Positions 41,889 to 50,398 of a DNA stretch of 64,000 bases are shown here, in pieces (the first letter of the stretch is position 1; every line of letters starts with the position of its first letter). The position numbers and the translations under genes were made by a program. The notes under the pieces were generated by a model, which was not told the DNA's origin, searched no databases, and worked only from the letters and a program-made list of their open reading frames with translations. The stretch comes from Thomasclavelia ramosa DSM 1402 (GTDB lineage Bacteria > Bacillota_I > Bacilli_A > Erysipelotrichales > Coprobacillaceae). Location: NCBI RefSeq assembly GCF_014131695.1, contig NZ_CP036346.1, forward strand, positions 2,666,001 to 2,730,000, written 5' to 3'.

Positions 41889-41947
41889 AGTCTTATTATA
41901 CCAAAAATTAATTCGCTTAAAAAGTTTATTACTACTTCAATCTACAA

Positions 41948-41976
41948 ATAAAAAGCCACAGTTATCAAACTGTGAC
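41948..41976 (-). terminator. Terminator of the phosphate regulon operon
   Basis: CACAGTT-TGAT-AACTGTG followed by GCTTTTTATTTG on the minus strand lies at the end of the kinase gene. Confidence 0.8.
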
Positions 41977-43673
41977 TAAATAACTTCTTCTTCCATTGGT
42001 AAAGTTACTTTAAATGTTGTTCCTTCATGTAATTTACTTGTTAATGTAATATTTCCTTGATAATATTGAACGATATGTTTGACAATCGCTAATCCTAGAC
42101 CAGTTCCCCCTGTTTCTTTATCACGACCTTGATCACACCTAAAGAAACGTTCAAATACTCGTCCTTGATCAATTTTTGAAATTCCTCGTCCAGTATCACT
42201 AACTTCAATGATAATATTACGACCAAATTGGTATGACTTAATTATAATTTTACCACCATCAACATTATACTTAATTGCATTAGTAATCAAATTACTTAAT
42301 AACTGATGCATATGCTGATGATTTGATGTATATGTAATATCTTCTAATTCTTTATCTACTTGTAAATGTTTCTTATCAATCTCTACTTGCATCGTATCAA
42401 TTATCTCATCTACTAGTGGTGTTAAATGAACTGGATGCTTGATTACATCAACATCTTTATTTTCTAATCTCGATATCATTAAAATATCATTAATTAAAGT
42501 AGACATATTATTCACTTCATCATGAATTTTATCCAATGCTTTTTTTGAAGCATCTTTATCATTGATAACTCCCGTTTCTAATAATTCACTATATCCACGA
42601 ATCGAAGTCATTGGTGTTTTCAACTCATGAGAAACATTAGAGAAAAATTCCTGACGCATCTTCATAGCATTATGCTGCTCAGTAATATTTACAAACAGCA
42701 AAGTTACCCCATAATCAACCTTAGCGACATAACAGTTATAGAATTCTTTTTCCTTTTCAACTTCAACTACCTGTTGTTCATCACTTAAATGGTCAAGTGC
42801 ATTAATAATTTTAAAGTCAAAAATAAAGTCTTTGATTGAACAATTTAACTTGATTGTATGACCATATAATTTTTGAGCTTTACGATTAACCATTAAAACT
42901 GTTAAATCACTATCTAATAAGACAAAGCCCTCTTTCATTTGATCAAGAATCCCATTGATTTTTATTTGTTCACTTTTAAGCTTTTTCATAGTATCATGAA
43001 TTGTTTTAGCCTGTTCTTCCAATTTTGAAGCAATGATATTAAACTCATCATATTTATAACTATCAAATTCTAGTTCACGATAATCCTTCATTTTTGTAAC
43101 CTGTGTCGTAATATCCTGAATTGGTGCTGTCAATGTATTAGCAAATCGTTTCGATAAGAATAAAGCAATGACTAACGACATTATCGCGCCTACCCCTAGC
43201 GGTCTAACCAAAGTTGGAAGATTATCAAAAATACCATTATATGGTAAAGCCAGACGAACTATATATCCTTTATTAAATACTGCCACATAGAGCATATTTC
43301 TTTTAACAGTACTTGAGTAACGGGTTGCATAACCAACCCCTTCACTTAGAGCCTGTTTAACTTCTTCACGACCTTTATGATTTTCATCAATTTCTTCACT
43401 ACCACTATCTGCTAATACTTCACCATTAGTATCAATGACAGTTAATCTAGTTTGATCATTGTAAGCAAGTGGATTCAATGCATCTACTTGTGCTTTTAAA
43501 TCGTGTGATTCATCTAATTGATAATCAACCAACTTAACCGCGTAAAGCATATCATGTTTAGTATTTTCCAACATTTGACTTGATAAAATAACCATTGAAA
43601 CACTGCTTGATAAAACTAGAGTGACTAATAAAACTGTGAGAAAATAGCGAAAAATAGTTTTATTCACTACCAT
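41976..43673 (-). CDS. phoR: PhoR-type sensor histidine kinase
   Basis: The ATG at 43673 (GAGG 6 bases upstream) gives 565 residues and overlaps the 3' end of the regulator gene by 14 bases; GTG at 43667 is an alternative. Domains: TM1 (FRYFLTVLLVTLVLSSSVSM), an extracytoplasmic Cache-like region, TM2 (about residue 160-180), HAMP, PAS (MKEGFVLLDSDLTVLMVN), HisKA with SHELKTPMTSIRGYSELL, and HATPase with DTGRGISKIDQGRVFERFF and GGTGLGLAIVKHIVQYY. It probably phosphorylates the adjacent regulator under phosphate limitation, with PstSCAB and PhoU input. Confidence 0.92.
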   Translation of the reverse strand: MVVNKTIFRYFLTVLLVTLVLSSSVSMVILSSQMLENTKHDMLYAVKLVDYQLDESHDLKAQVDALNPLAYNDQTRLTVIDTNGEVLADSGSEEIDENHKGREEVKQALSEGVGYATRYSSTVKRNMLYVAVFNKGYIVRLALPYNGIFDNLPTLVRPLGVGAIMSLVIALFLSKRFANTLTAPIQDITTQVTKMKDYRELEFDSYKYDEFNIIASKLEEQAKTIHDTMKKLKSEQIKINGILDQMKEGFVLLDSDLTVLMVNRKAQKLYGHTIKLNCSIKDFIFDFKIINALDHLSDEQQVVEVEKEKEFYNCYVAKVDYGVTLLFVNITEQHNAMKMRQEFFSNVSHELKTPMTSIRGYSELLETGVINDKDASKKALDKIHDEVNNMSTLINDILMISRLENKDVDVIKHPVHLTPLVDEIIDTMQVEIDKKHLQVDKELEDITYTSNHQHMHQLLSNLITNAIKYNVDGGKIIIKSYQFGRNIIIEVSDTGRGISKIDQGRVFERFFRCDQGRDKETGGTGLGLAIVKHIVQYYQGNITLTSKLHEGTTFKVTLPMEEEVI

Positions 43674-44343
43674 CACCTTCCTCATAAAAACGATATCCAA
43701 CACTACGTATCGTCTTAATATACTTATGGCCATCATCATTTAATTTACTTCGTAAAGCACGAATATGAACATCTAAAGCACGAGATTCACCAATAAAATC
43801 ATATCCCCAAATTTCGTTTAATAATTCTTCACGTTCAACTACACGATGTTTATTATCCATTAAATAGACCAATAATTGATACTCTTTATTAGTTAATTCT
43901 AATTTCTGATCATCTAATTTTACTAAACGTGTTTGCTTGTCAACAGTAAGATGTTTAGTTCTAATAATATCGCTAGTAACATGGCGTCTTAATAATGAGC
44001 GAACGCGAGCTTGCAATTCAAGAATCCCAAACGGTTTAGTCATATAGTCATCAGAACCGCTATCTAAACCATTAACCTTATCTATCTCACGATCTTTAGC
44101 ACTTAAAATTAAGATAGGTAATTCACTATCAGTTTCACGAATTTCCTTGATTGCATCAATTCCGCTCATTTTTGGTAACATTAAATCAAAAATAGCTAAT
44201 GATGGTGCTTTTTTATCAATTTCTGCCAGTGCATCGATAGCATTATCAAATTGAACAACTTCATAACCATTGCTTACTAATGCTAAATTAATTATCTCGC
44301 GGATATTTTCATCATCTTCAACTACAAATATACGTTCACCCAT
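43660..44343 (-). CDS. phoP: PhoP-type response regulator
   Basis: This 227-residue OmpR-type regulator has receiver residues EDDEN near the N-terminus, phospho-Asp in LAIFDLMLPKMSG, LPILILSAKDREIDKVNGLDSGSDDYMTKPF, and a C-terminal winged helix (ELTNKEYQLLVYLMDNKH, then SRALDVHIRALRSKL). It lies between phoU and the kinase. It is the likely activator that binds the PhoP-box repeats upstream of pstS. Confidence 0.92.
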   Translation of the reverse strand: MGERIFVVEDDENIREIINLALVSNGYEVVQFDNAIDALAEIDKKAPSLAIFDLMLPKMSGIDAIKEIRETDSELPILILSAKDREIDKVNGLDSGSDDYMTKPFGILELQARVRSLLRRHVTSDIIRTKHLTVDKQTRLVKLDDQKLELTNKEYQLLVYLMDNKHRVVEREELLNEIWGYDFIGESRALDVHIRALRSKLNDDGHKYIKTIRSVGYRFYEEGDGSE

Positions 44344-44355
44344 GTTCAGTCCCCC

Positions 44356-45015
44356 TTAGATCAAACGATAATTATCAACTGTTCCAGTTTGGTTAAATTC
44401 AACCCATTCACAAATATTTACAGCATGATCACCAATTCTTTCGAAATATTTAGCAATCATTAGGAAGTTAATCGCTAAATCAATCGTTTCCTTTGACTCA
44501 TTTACTATTTGTATTAATTCTACCTTAACTTCTTCAAATAGTCCATCCATATCATCTTCCAATTTTTTTACTTCTGAAGCTTTTTTTAAATCATGCTGAT
44601 GAAAAGCTTCAATTGATTGTTTAACCATATTTTTAGCAAGATGAGCCATATTAGGTATATGTTCAACCATTTTATAAGGGCAGGTTACATCTGTATCTAA
44701 TAAAATTTCTGCAATATCTGCTCCTTGGTCACCAATTCTTTCTAAATCTGTAACGACTTTTAAAGCTGTAGACACATTTCTTAAATCACTAGCTACAGGC
44801 TGTTGTTTTAAAATTAACGATAGACAACGAGCTTCTATCGTTCTTTCCATATCATTAATCACTTTGTCTCCAGCTAAAATATCACGGCATAATTCACGAT
44901 CTCCTGATTTAAATGCCACAATACAGTTTTCAATTGCTAAAATAACTAGATGACACATCTTATCAAGATCTACGTGTAATTTGTTTAAATCATTTTCAAA
45001 ATTTGTTCTTAACAT
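44356..45015 (-). CDS. phoU: Phosphate transport system regulator PhoU
   Basis: This 219-residue helical protein has two PhoU repeats with metal-binding E-x3-D-rich motifs (GDRELCRDILAGDKVIN, VVTDLERIGDQGADIAE, and AKYFERIGDHAVNICEW). It links the Pst transporter to the kinase and keeps the regulator off when phosphate is ample. It lies 9 bases downstream of pstB and 12 bases before phoP. Confidence 0.95.
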   Translation of the reverse strand: MLRTNFENDLNKLHVDLDKMCHLVILAIENCIVAFKSGDRELCRDILAGDKVINDMERTIEARCLSLILKQQPVASDLRNVSTALKVVTDLERIGDQGADIAEILLDTDVTCPYKMVEHIPNMAHLAKNMVKQSIEAFHQHDLKKASEVKKLEDDMDGLFEEVKVELIQIVNESKETIDLAINFLMIAKYFERIGDHAVNICEWVEFNQTGTVDNYRLI

Positions 45016-45024
45016 TTTTTTCTC

Positions 45025-45780
45025 CTATCCAAATCTTCCGGTAATATAATCTTCAGTACGTTTATCTTTAGGCATTGCAAAAACATCCTTAGTTTTTCCA
45101 TATTCAACCATCTCACCTACTAAGAAAAACGCAGTATAATCAGCGATACGACTCGCTTGCTGCATATTATGTGTAACAATTGCAATCGTATACTTTTCTT
45201 TAAGTTCCATTAACAATTCTTCAATTTTTAATGTTGAAATTGGATCCAATGCACTTGTTGGTTCATCTAATAAGATCACATCAGGTTCTACTGCTAAAGC
45301 ACGAGCAATGCACAAACGTTGCTGTTGTCCTCCAGATAATCCTAAAGCACTGCTGTGCAAACGATCTTTTACCTCTTCATATAAAGCAGCTGCTTCTAAT
45401 GAATCTTTAACAATCTTATCTAACTGTTTTTTATTTTTGATTCCATGAATTCTTGGTCCATATGCGATATTATCATAAATACTCATCGGAAACGGATTTG
45501 GCTGTTGGAAAACCATTCCAACTTTTTTCCTCAAAACCGTTGTATCAACACGACTATCATAAATATCTTCACCATCAAGAACCACACTACCAGTTATCTT
45601 AATATCTTTAACATAATCATTCATGCGATTTAATGTCTTTAAAAATGTTGATTTACCACAACCGGAAGGCCCGATAAAAGCCGTAATTTTATTTGTTTTA
45701 ATATCTAGACTAACATTTTTTAAAGCATGCTTTTCACCATAATACAGATCTAGATTTTTTGCTTCAATTTTATTTTCCAT
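45025..45780 (-). CDS. pstB: Phosphate ABC transporter ATP-binding protein
   Basis: This 251-residue ATPase has Walker [21 protein letters not shown]-loop [18 protein letters not shown], the ABC signature [18 protein letters not shown], Walker [14 protein letters not shown] and the His switch [10 protein letters not shown]. The RMND and FPMSIYDN blocks are diagnostic for PstB. It powers phosphate import through PstA-PstC. Confidence 0.97.
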   Translation of the reverse strand: MENKIEAKNLDLYYGEKHALKNVSLDIKTNKITAFIGPSGCGKSTFLKTLNRMNDYVKDIKITGSVVLDGEDIYDSRVDTTVLRKKVGMVFQQPNPFPMSIYDNIAYGPRIHGIKNKKQLDKIVKDSLEAAALYEEVKDRLHSSALGLSGGQQQRLCIARALAVEPDVILLDEPTSALDPISTLKIEELLMELKEKYTIAIVTHNMQQASRIADYTAFFLVGEMVEYGKTKDVFAMPKDKRTEDYITGRFG

Positions 45781-45781
45781 T

Positions 45782-46642
45782 CTAATCCACCCTATTTACA
45801 TCAAATTTATTTGTAATCAGTTTTGCTAACATATTTAATCCTAAAACAATAACAATTAAAACTAAGGCAATCACAAAGGCCGATTCATAATTAGCTTTAG
45901 CCATCTCCAAATATAATTGAATCGTTAGTGTTGCACCTGAACTTGATAAATGTGTAAAGATATTTTTTGGCAAAACACTTACTGAACCAGCTGTAAACAA
46001 TAACGCCGCTGATTCTGCAACAATTCTACCCATTCCTAGGATCACACCCGTTAAAATTCCTGGCATAGCACTTGGCAATAACACAGTTCTAATCATATAC
46101 CATTTAGTAGCTCCAATACCCAATGCAGCTTCACGATAACTTTTTGGTACCCCTTCTAAAGCTACCTGAGTATTTCTTGTAATAATTGGTAAGATCATAA
46201 TTGCAAGTGTGAAAGAACCCGTTAATATTGAGAATTTAAATCCTAATAAATTTCCAAAAAATAACATCCCAAATAAACCATATATAATCGAAGGAATTCC
46301 CGCTAATACTTCAGTTGTAAAAGAAATAATATTAACAAATTTCTTATTTTTTGCATACTCATTTAAATAGATTGCTCCCCCAATCCCAATTGGGCAGGCA
46401 ATTAATAAAGTAATTACAATAATATATAATGTGTTAATAATATTTGGTAGTATCCCTACCGTACCTTTTAAAATACTAGTAGTATTAATTAAATATGAAA
46501 AATTAAAGTATGGTAATCCACGATATAAAATATATCCAATACATACAACCAAGATCAGCACTGACAAGGCACTAGAAAGCTGTATCAAAAAATTTAATAT
46601 TTTATCGCTGCTGCGATGTCTTCTTTCAAAGATACTATTCAT
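45782..46642 (-). CDS. pstA: Phosphate ABC transporter permease PstA
   Basis: This 286-residue permease has six TM helices and the PstA-type EAA loop ([31 protein letters not shown]). The [12 protein letters not shown] and [14 protein letters not shown] motifs are typical. GGAGATCAGC precedes the ATG. It overlaps the end of pstC by 8 bases. Confidence 0.95.
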   Translation of the reverse strand: MNSIFERRHRSSDKILNFLIQLSSALSVLILVVCIGYILYRGLPYFNFSYLINTTSILKGTVGILPNIINTLYIIVITLLIACPIGIGGAIYLNEYAKNKKFVNIISFTTEVLAGIPSIIYGLFGMLFFGNLLGFKFSILTGSFTLAIMILPIITRNTQVALEGVPKSYREAALGIGATKWYMIRTVLLPSAMPGILTGVILGMGRIVAESAALLFTAGSVSVLPKNIFTHLSSSGATLTIQLYLEMAKANYESAFVIALVLIVIVLGLNMLAKLITNKFDVNRVD

Positions 46643-47567
46643 GCTGATCTCCTCTCTTAATAATAAATGTTAGGATCAAGTTAATAATTATGATGAAAAC
46701 AAATAGTACTAATCCAATCGTAAATAAAACTTGACGGTGTGTCCCTGAGGCATATCCCATTTCAGAAACAATTCCCGTAGTTAAAAAACGAACTGAATTG
46801 AATGGTAAAGGCAGATTAACTGAGTTTCCTGCTACTAATAAAATTGCCATTGCTTCCCCAATTGCACGCCCTACTCCTAATACAATTGCTGAAACTATCC
46901 CTGATTTAGCACTAGGCAAAACAACTTTAAAAATTGTTTGCATTTGACTTGCCCCTAAAGCCAATGAACTTTTACGATAATCATCTGGAACTGCCTTTAA
47001 AGCTGTTTCAGTAATATTGATCAAAGTTGGTAAAATCATAATCGCAAGAACTAAAATTGCTGAAATCAGATTTGCCCCACCAGTAAACTGATGAGTCTTT
47101 GATCCTGCAAAAATTAATAATTCTAACCTATACATAAACGGACAAATAATTAAAATTCCTAGTAATCCATATACCACTGAAGGAATTCCGGCAAGTAATT
47201 CGATTGCAGATTTAACAATTTTACGCACTTTCGGATTTGCCAATTCAGCTAAATTGATAGCTGTAAACAATCCGATTGGTACCCCAATACAAATAGCTAA
47301 AAAAACACCAATAATTGAGGTAAGTATAATTAAAAGGATTCCAAATTGAGGATCAGCAGCGGTTGGCGCCCAAACAGTTCCAAAAAGAATATCTAGTATT
47401 CCCACTTTGAAAATAGCTGGTGTACCAGAAATAATCATATAACCTGTAATAGAGACAACAGCAATGATAGACATAACAGCACAGCCACGAAAAATTATCG
47501 CGGCTGTTTTCTCTACCAAAGATTTTGTTTTTCTATTACTTATAATAGATAACATATCTTTTTCCAT
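46635..47567 (-). CDS. pstC: Phosphate ABC transporter permease PstC
   Basis: This 310-residue permease shows VGILDILFGTVWAPTAADPQFG, LLAGIPSVVYGLLGILII and the EAA loop YRKSSLALGASQMQTIFKVVLPSA, with GVGRAIGEAMAILLVAGN. These identify PstC. It lies 9 bases after pstS and overlaps pstA. Confidence 0.95.
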   Translation of the reverse strand: MEKDMLSIISNRKTKSLVEKTAAIIFRGCAVMSIIAVVSITGYMIISGTPAIFKVGILDILFGTVWAPTAADPQFGILLIILTSIIGVFLAICIGVPIGLFTAINLAELANPKVRKIVKSAIELLAGIPSVVYGLLGILIICPFMYRLELLIFAGSKTHQFTGGANLISAILVLAIMILPTLINITETALKAVPDDYRKSSLALGASQMQTIFKVVLPSAKSGIVSAIVLGVGRAIGEAMAILLVAGNSVNLPLPFNSVRFLTTGIVSEMGYASGTHRQVLFTIGLVLFVFIIIINLILTFIIKRGDQHE

Positions 47568-47576
47568 AATTAACTC

Positions 47577-48419
47577 CTATTTTTTATCTGGAATTATTAA
47601 ACCAACTTGTTCAATAACTTTTTGTCCAGCTTCACTATTGATAAAATCGAACACAGCTTGTACTTCTTTACTTTGTTCACTGATTTTTCCTTTAGTAGCC
47701 ATTACGAATGGTCTTTGTAAAGTGTAGCTTCCATCTTTAATAGTTTTTTCAGAAGCTTTTACACCATCTAATTTTAATGATTTAACTGTGTCATCAACAA
47801 CATCTAAAGAAACATAACCAATTGCTCCTGCTGTTTCACTAACTTTTGCCATTACTGCACCAGTTTCGTTTAATTCTTGAGCATATTTACAAGCATCTTC
47901 AATTCCTAAAATTTCTTCAAATGCTCCACGAGTTCCTGAACCAGCTTCACGTCCAACAACAACGATTGCTTGATCATCACCACCTAAATCTTTCCAGTTT
48001 GTAATTTCACCAGTATAGATTTTCTTTAAGTCATCAGTAGTTAAATCAGACACTTTGTTATCTTTATGAGTAACTACAGCAATACCATCAATAGCAACAA
48101 TATTTTCTTCAATTCCTTTTGCTTTTTCTTCATCTTTTAAAGCTCTTGAAGAATCTCCGATATCAGCAGTTCCATTTGTAACAGCTTCAATCCCTGCACC
48201 TGAACCAGTAAATTGTGGTTCTAATGTTAAGTTTGGATATTCTTCAGTAATCGCTTCTTTTAAAGCATTTACGAATTTTTCCATAGATGTAGACCCGTTA
48301 AGGCTAACATTTCCGCTTACATCGTTTCCACTTGCAGAAGAATCATCACCAGATCCCCCACATCCAGTAAGCCCTAAGCATAATACTAATGTTAATAAAA
48401 CTCCGAATACTTTTTTCAT
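47577..48419 (-). CDS. pstS: Phosphate-binding lipoprotein PstS
   Basis: This 280-residue lipoprotein has a signal with lipobox LTGC (Cys about residue 20) and a Ser/Gly linker. Phosphate-binding loops are SLNGSTSMEKFVNALKEA, QFTGSGAGIEAVTNGTADIGDSSR and VVGREAGSGTRGAFEEILG. It captures phosphate outside the membrane. It is first in the pstSCAB-phoU-phoPR operon, downstream of three PhoP-box half-sites. Confidence 0.96.
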   Translation of the reverse strand: MKKVFGVLLTLVLCLGLTGCGGSGDDSSASGNDVSGNVSLNGSTSMEKFVNALKEAITEEYPNLTLEPQFTGSGAGIEAVTNGTADIGDSSRALKDEEKAKGIEENIVAIDGIAVVTHKDNKVSDLTTDDLKKIYTGEITNWKDLGGDDQAIVVVGREAGSGTRGAFEEILGIEDACKYAQELNETGAVMAKVSETAGAIGYVSLDVVDDTVKSLKLDGVKASEKTIKDGSYTLQRPFVMATKGKISEQSKEVQAVFDFINSEAGQKVIEQVGLIIPDKK

Positions 48420-48498
48420 ATTTAATAATCCCTTTCTTTATCTTTTCTTAAGACACCTATATAATAATCAAATTGCAATTTACGATATATCAATAAAT

Positions 48499-48526
48499 TG
48501 TATTTATTATGTTAAGTTTACGTAAA
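48499..48526 (-). promoter_or_regulatory. PhoP-box direct repeats upstream of pstS
   Basis: On the minus strand TTTACG, TTAACA and AATACA occur with exactly 5-base spacers (11-bp period), matching the TTHACA repeats bound by PhoP in Bacillus. They lie about 80-107 bases before the pstS ATG. A TATATC-like -10 follows about 9 bases downstream of the last repeat. Confidence 0.65.
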
Positions 48527-48530
48527 GAAA

Positions 48531-48553
48531 AAAGAGAACCCTCAAGTTCTCTA
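48531..48553 (-). terminator. Terminator of the WYL-regulator operon
   Basis: AGAGAACTTGAGGGTTCTCT followed by TTTTTTC on the minus strand overlaps the stop codon of the WYL gene. Confidence 0.8.
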
Positions 48554-49537
48554 TTCATATATCCTTAACATAGCCCTTATTCGTGTCTTTACAATCTCTT
48601 TTAGACTTAAAGGAAAAACAACTTCAACCTTATCTTGAAGCATCATTATCCAGCCAATTAAACCATCTGATAAAGCCACATCTTTAATAAATGCTTCAAT
48701 TCGACCATCAAAGCATTTATTTACATTAATATCTTGTCCAAACTGATTAACAACTTCTCTTAGTACACTAGATTCAAAAGCAATCTTTAAATCGATTCGT
48801 TCATTACTAACATACATATTAACATTATTTTCAAATTCTTTTTCCATATCGAAACGATCTTGAATATCTTCATAACTACTGCTATGATTTCTCACGATAC
48901 GCATTCGATCAATTCGATAAACACTTAAACTATCTTTTCTTTTATCAAAATAACCAATCAAATAATAATTAGAATTTCTAAGAATCAATTTATATGGGGA
49001 AATAACATATGTTTCAGGATTAAGATTACCATTAGTATGGTATACCTCTTGAAGAGCATTATCTTTGATATCATAACTAATATATTTAAAAGCAATATTT
49101 TTGTGGTTATTAATTGCTTTGATTACCGTAGTTAAATTTAATAATAGATCATATGTTAATTCATTATCATTTTGATGTTCCGTATTTAAACGTTCCATTT
49201 GAATAACTGAACTAATCAAAGCTAATTTATTAACTAAATCATTCGCTGATTTTTTATCAAGATTGGGATTAAATAAAACACTGTCAATTAATAGCTGCAG
49301 CTGTCCATCTTCAAAAAAATCCTCATCAATAATATAACCCCTTCTTCTAATTGTTTTTATTAACTGCTTATTACTCAAACAATAATAAAAATCATTAAGT
49401 TTTTTTATTAAACTATATACCGTTTTAATATCTAGAAAAATCTCATAATTTTCCAAACGCTTTAAAATATCTTTAGCACTAATCGGCTCCCTAGCTTCCT
49501 TAATGATTTTAAAAACATAATACAGTTTTTCACCCAT
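48551..49537 (-). CDS. WYL-domain transcriptional regulator
   Basis: This 328-residue protein has an N-terminal winged helix (LYYVFKIIKEAREPISAKDILKRLENYEI, then IKTVYSLIKKL) and a C-terminal WYL domain (ALQEVYHTNGNLNPETYVISPYKLILRNSNYYLIGYFDKRKDSLSVYRIDRM). WYL domains sense nucleic-acid or nucleotide ligands. It is second in a two-gene operon after a 210-residue helical protein. The target genes are unknown. Confidence 0.85.
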   Translation of the reverse strand: MGEKLYYVFKIIKEAREPISAKDILKRLENYEIFLDIKTVYSLIKKLNDFYYCLSNKQLIKTIRRRGYIIDEDFFEDGQLQLLIDSVLFNPNLDKKSANDLVNKLALISSVIQMERLNTEHQNDNELTYDLLLNLTTVIKAINNHKNIAFKYISYDIKDNALQEVYHTNGNLNPETYVISPYKLILRNSNYYLIGYFDKRKDSLSVYRIDRMRIVRNHSSSYEDIQDRFDMEKEFENNVNMYVSNERIDLKIAFESSVLREVVNQFGQDINVNKCFDGRIEAFIKDVALSDGLIGWIMMLQDKVEVVFPLSLKEIVKTRIRAMLRIYE

Positions 49538-49550
49538 AATTTCCTTACTC

Positions 49551-50183
49551 CTACATTATCGCTAAATTTAATGGTATATACATCATTCTAGCATATTTGT
49601 TGTATAATCGGGGACTAAAGTTATACAACGCCGGTAAATAACGTCCCAGTCTTTCATCAATTGTAATGTATTCAAGATGATTATATACTTTTTTATATTG
49701 CTTTTCTAATAATAAGATATGACTTGCAAGATAGTGATAACGTTCATTACTAAAGTTTAAACGTGTAGCCAAAGCCATGATAAAATCATTAAGATTATTA
49801 TTAGTAAACTTAATTAGATGTCTTAATAAACAATACGTTTCAATTGAAAATCCACCATTTTCAATAATATAATTTAATAACTTATATTTATATGTCAACA
49901 TCGGACTATAATGTTTATCCAATAAAAGATTCATCATGATCAAATGATTTTCCATCTCATTTAAACCCTGAGCCTGATCAATTAGTTTTTTTATCTTACT
50001 AAATACTGCTAATTCTAAATCCTTACGTCTCATTAATTTTTTGCGAATAATTTTAACATCCATACTTATATTAATAAGATCATGGATATCCTGCATCCAA
50101 TATCCTTCACTTATATCCAATAAATACTGTTTAACTTCAATAATATCCTTATCTATAACTTTTTGATAACTTTGCTTTTTCAT
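49551..50183 (-). CDS. Helical protein of unknown function, partner of the WYL regulator
   Basis: This 210-residue protein is predominantly helical and rich in Leu, Tyr and Lys (MENHLIMMNLLLDKHYSPML, NFSNERYHYLASHILLLEKQ). It may be a TPR-like or other repeat scaffold. No domain was recognised. It lies 13 bases upstream of the WYL gene, which suggests a partner role. Confidence 0.65.
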   Translation of the reverse strand: MKKQSYQKVIDKDIIEVKQYLLDISEGYWMQDIHDLINISMDVKIIRKKLMRRKDLELAVFSKIKKLIDQAQGLNEMENHLIMMNLLLDKHYSPMLTYKYKLLNYIIENGGFSIETYCLLRHLIKFTNNNLNDFIMALATRLNFSNERYHYLASHILLLEKQYKKVYNHLEYITIDERLGRYLPALYNFSPRLYNKYARMMYIPLNLAIM

Positions 50184-50247
50184 GATATCACTCCTTTAAC
50201 TACTTCTATTATAGTAATTTAAAAAATTTTTATACCAAAAATAAGCT

Positions 50248-50277
50248 AATTAAAAACCGTTATTTTGGTTTTTAATT
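50248..50277. promoter_or_regulatory. 11-bp inverted repeat upstream of the WYL operon
   Basis: AATTAAAAACC and GGTTTTTAATT form a perfect inverted repeat with an 8-base loop, 65-95 bases before the 50183 start. It may be the WYL regulator's own operator or part of a terminator. Confidence 0.4.
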
Positions 50278-50299
50278 ATTTTGTTAAAATTTGTCGTAA

Positions 50300-50343
50300 G
50301 AAAAACTAAGGAAATCCATTTCAGATAAAATGTTCTTCCTTAG
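50300..50343 (-). terminator. Terminator of the P-type ATPase gene
   Basis: CTAAGGAA (50306-50313) pairs with TTCCTTAG (50336-50343), followed on the minus strand by TTTTTCTT. Confidence 0.7.
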
Positions 50344-50398
50344 CTATCAATAAAATATATTTATTTAAATTAGCAAAAAGTCTTCAATCCCTTAACAA

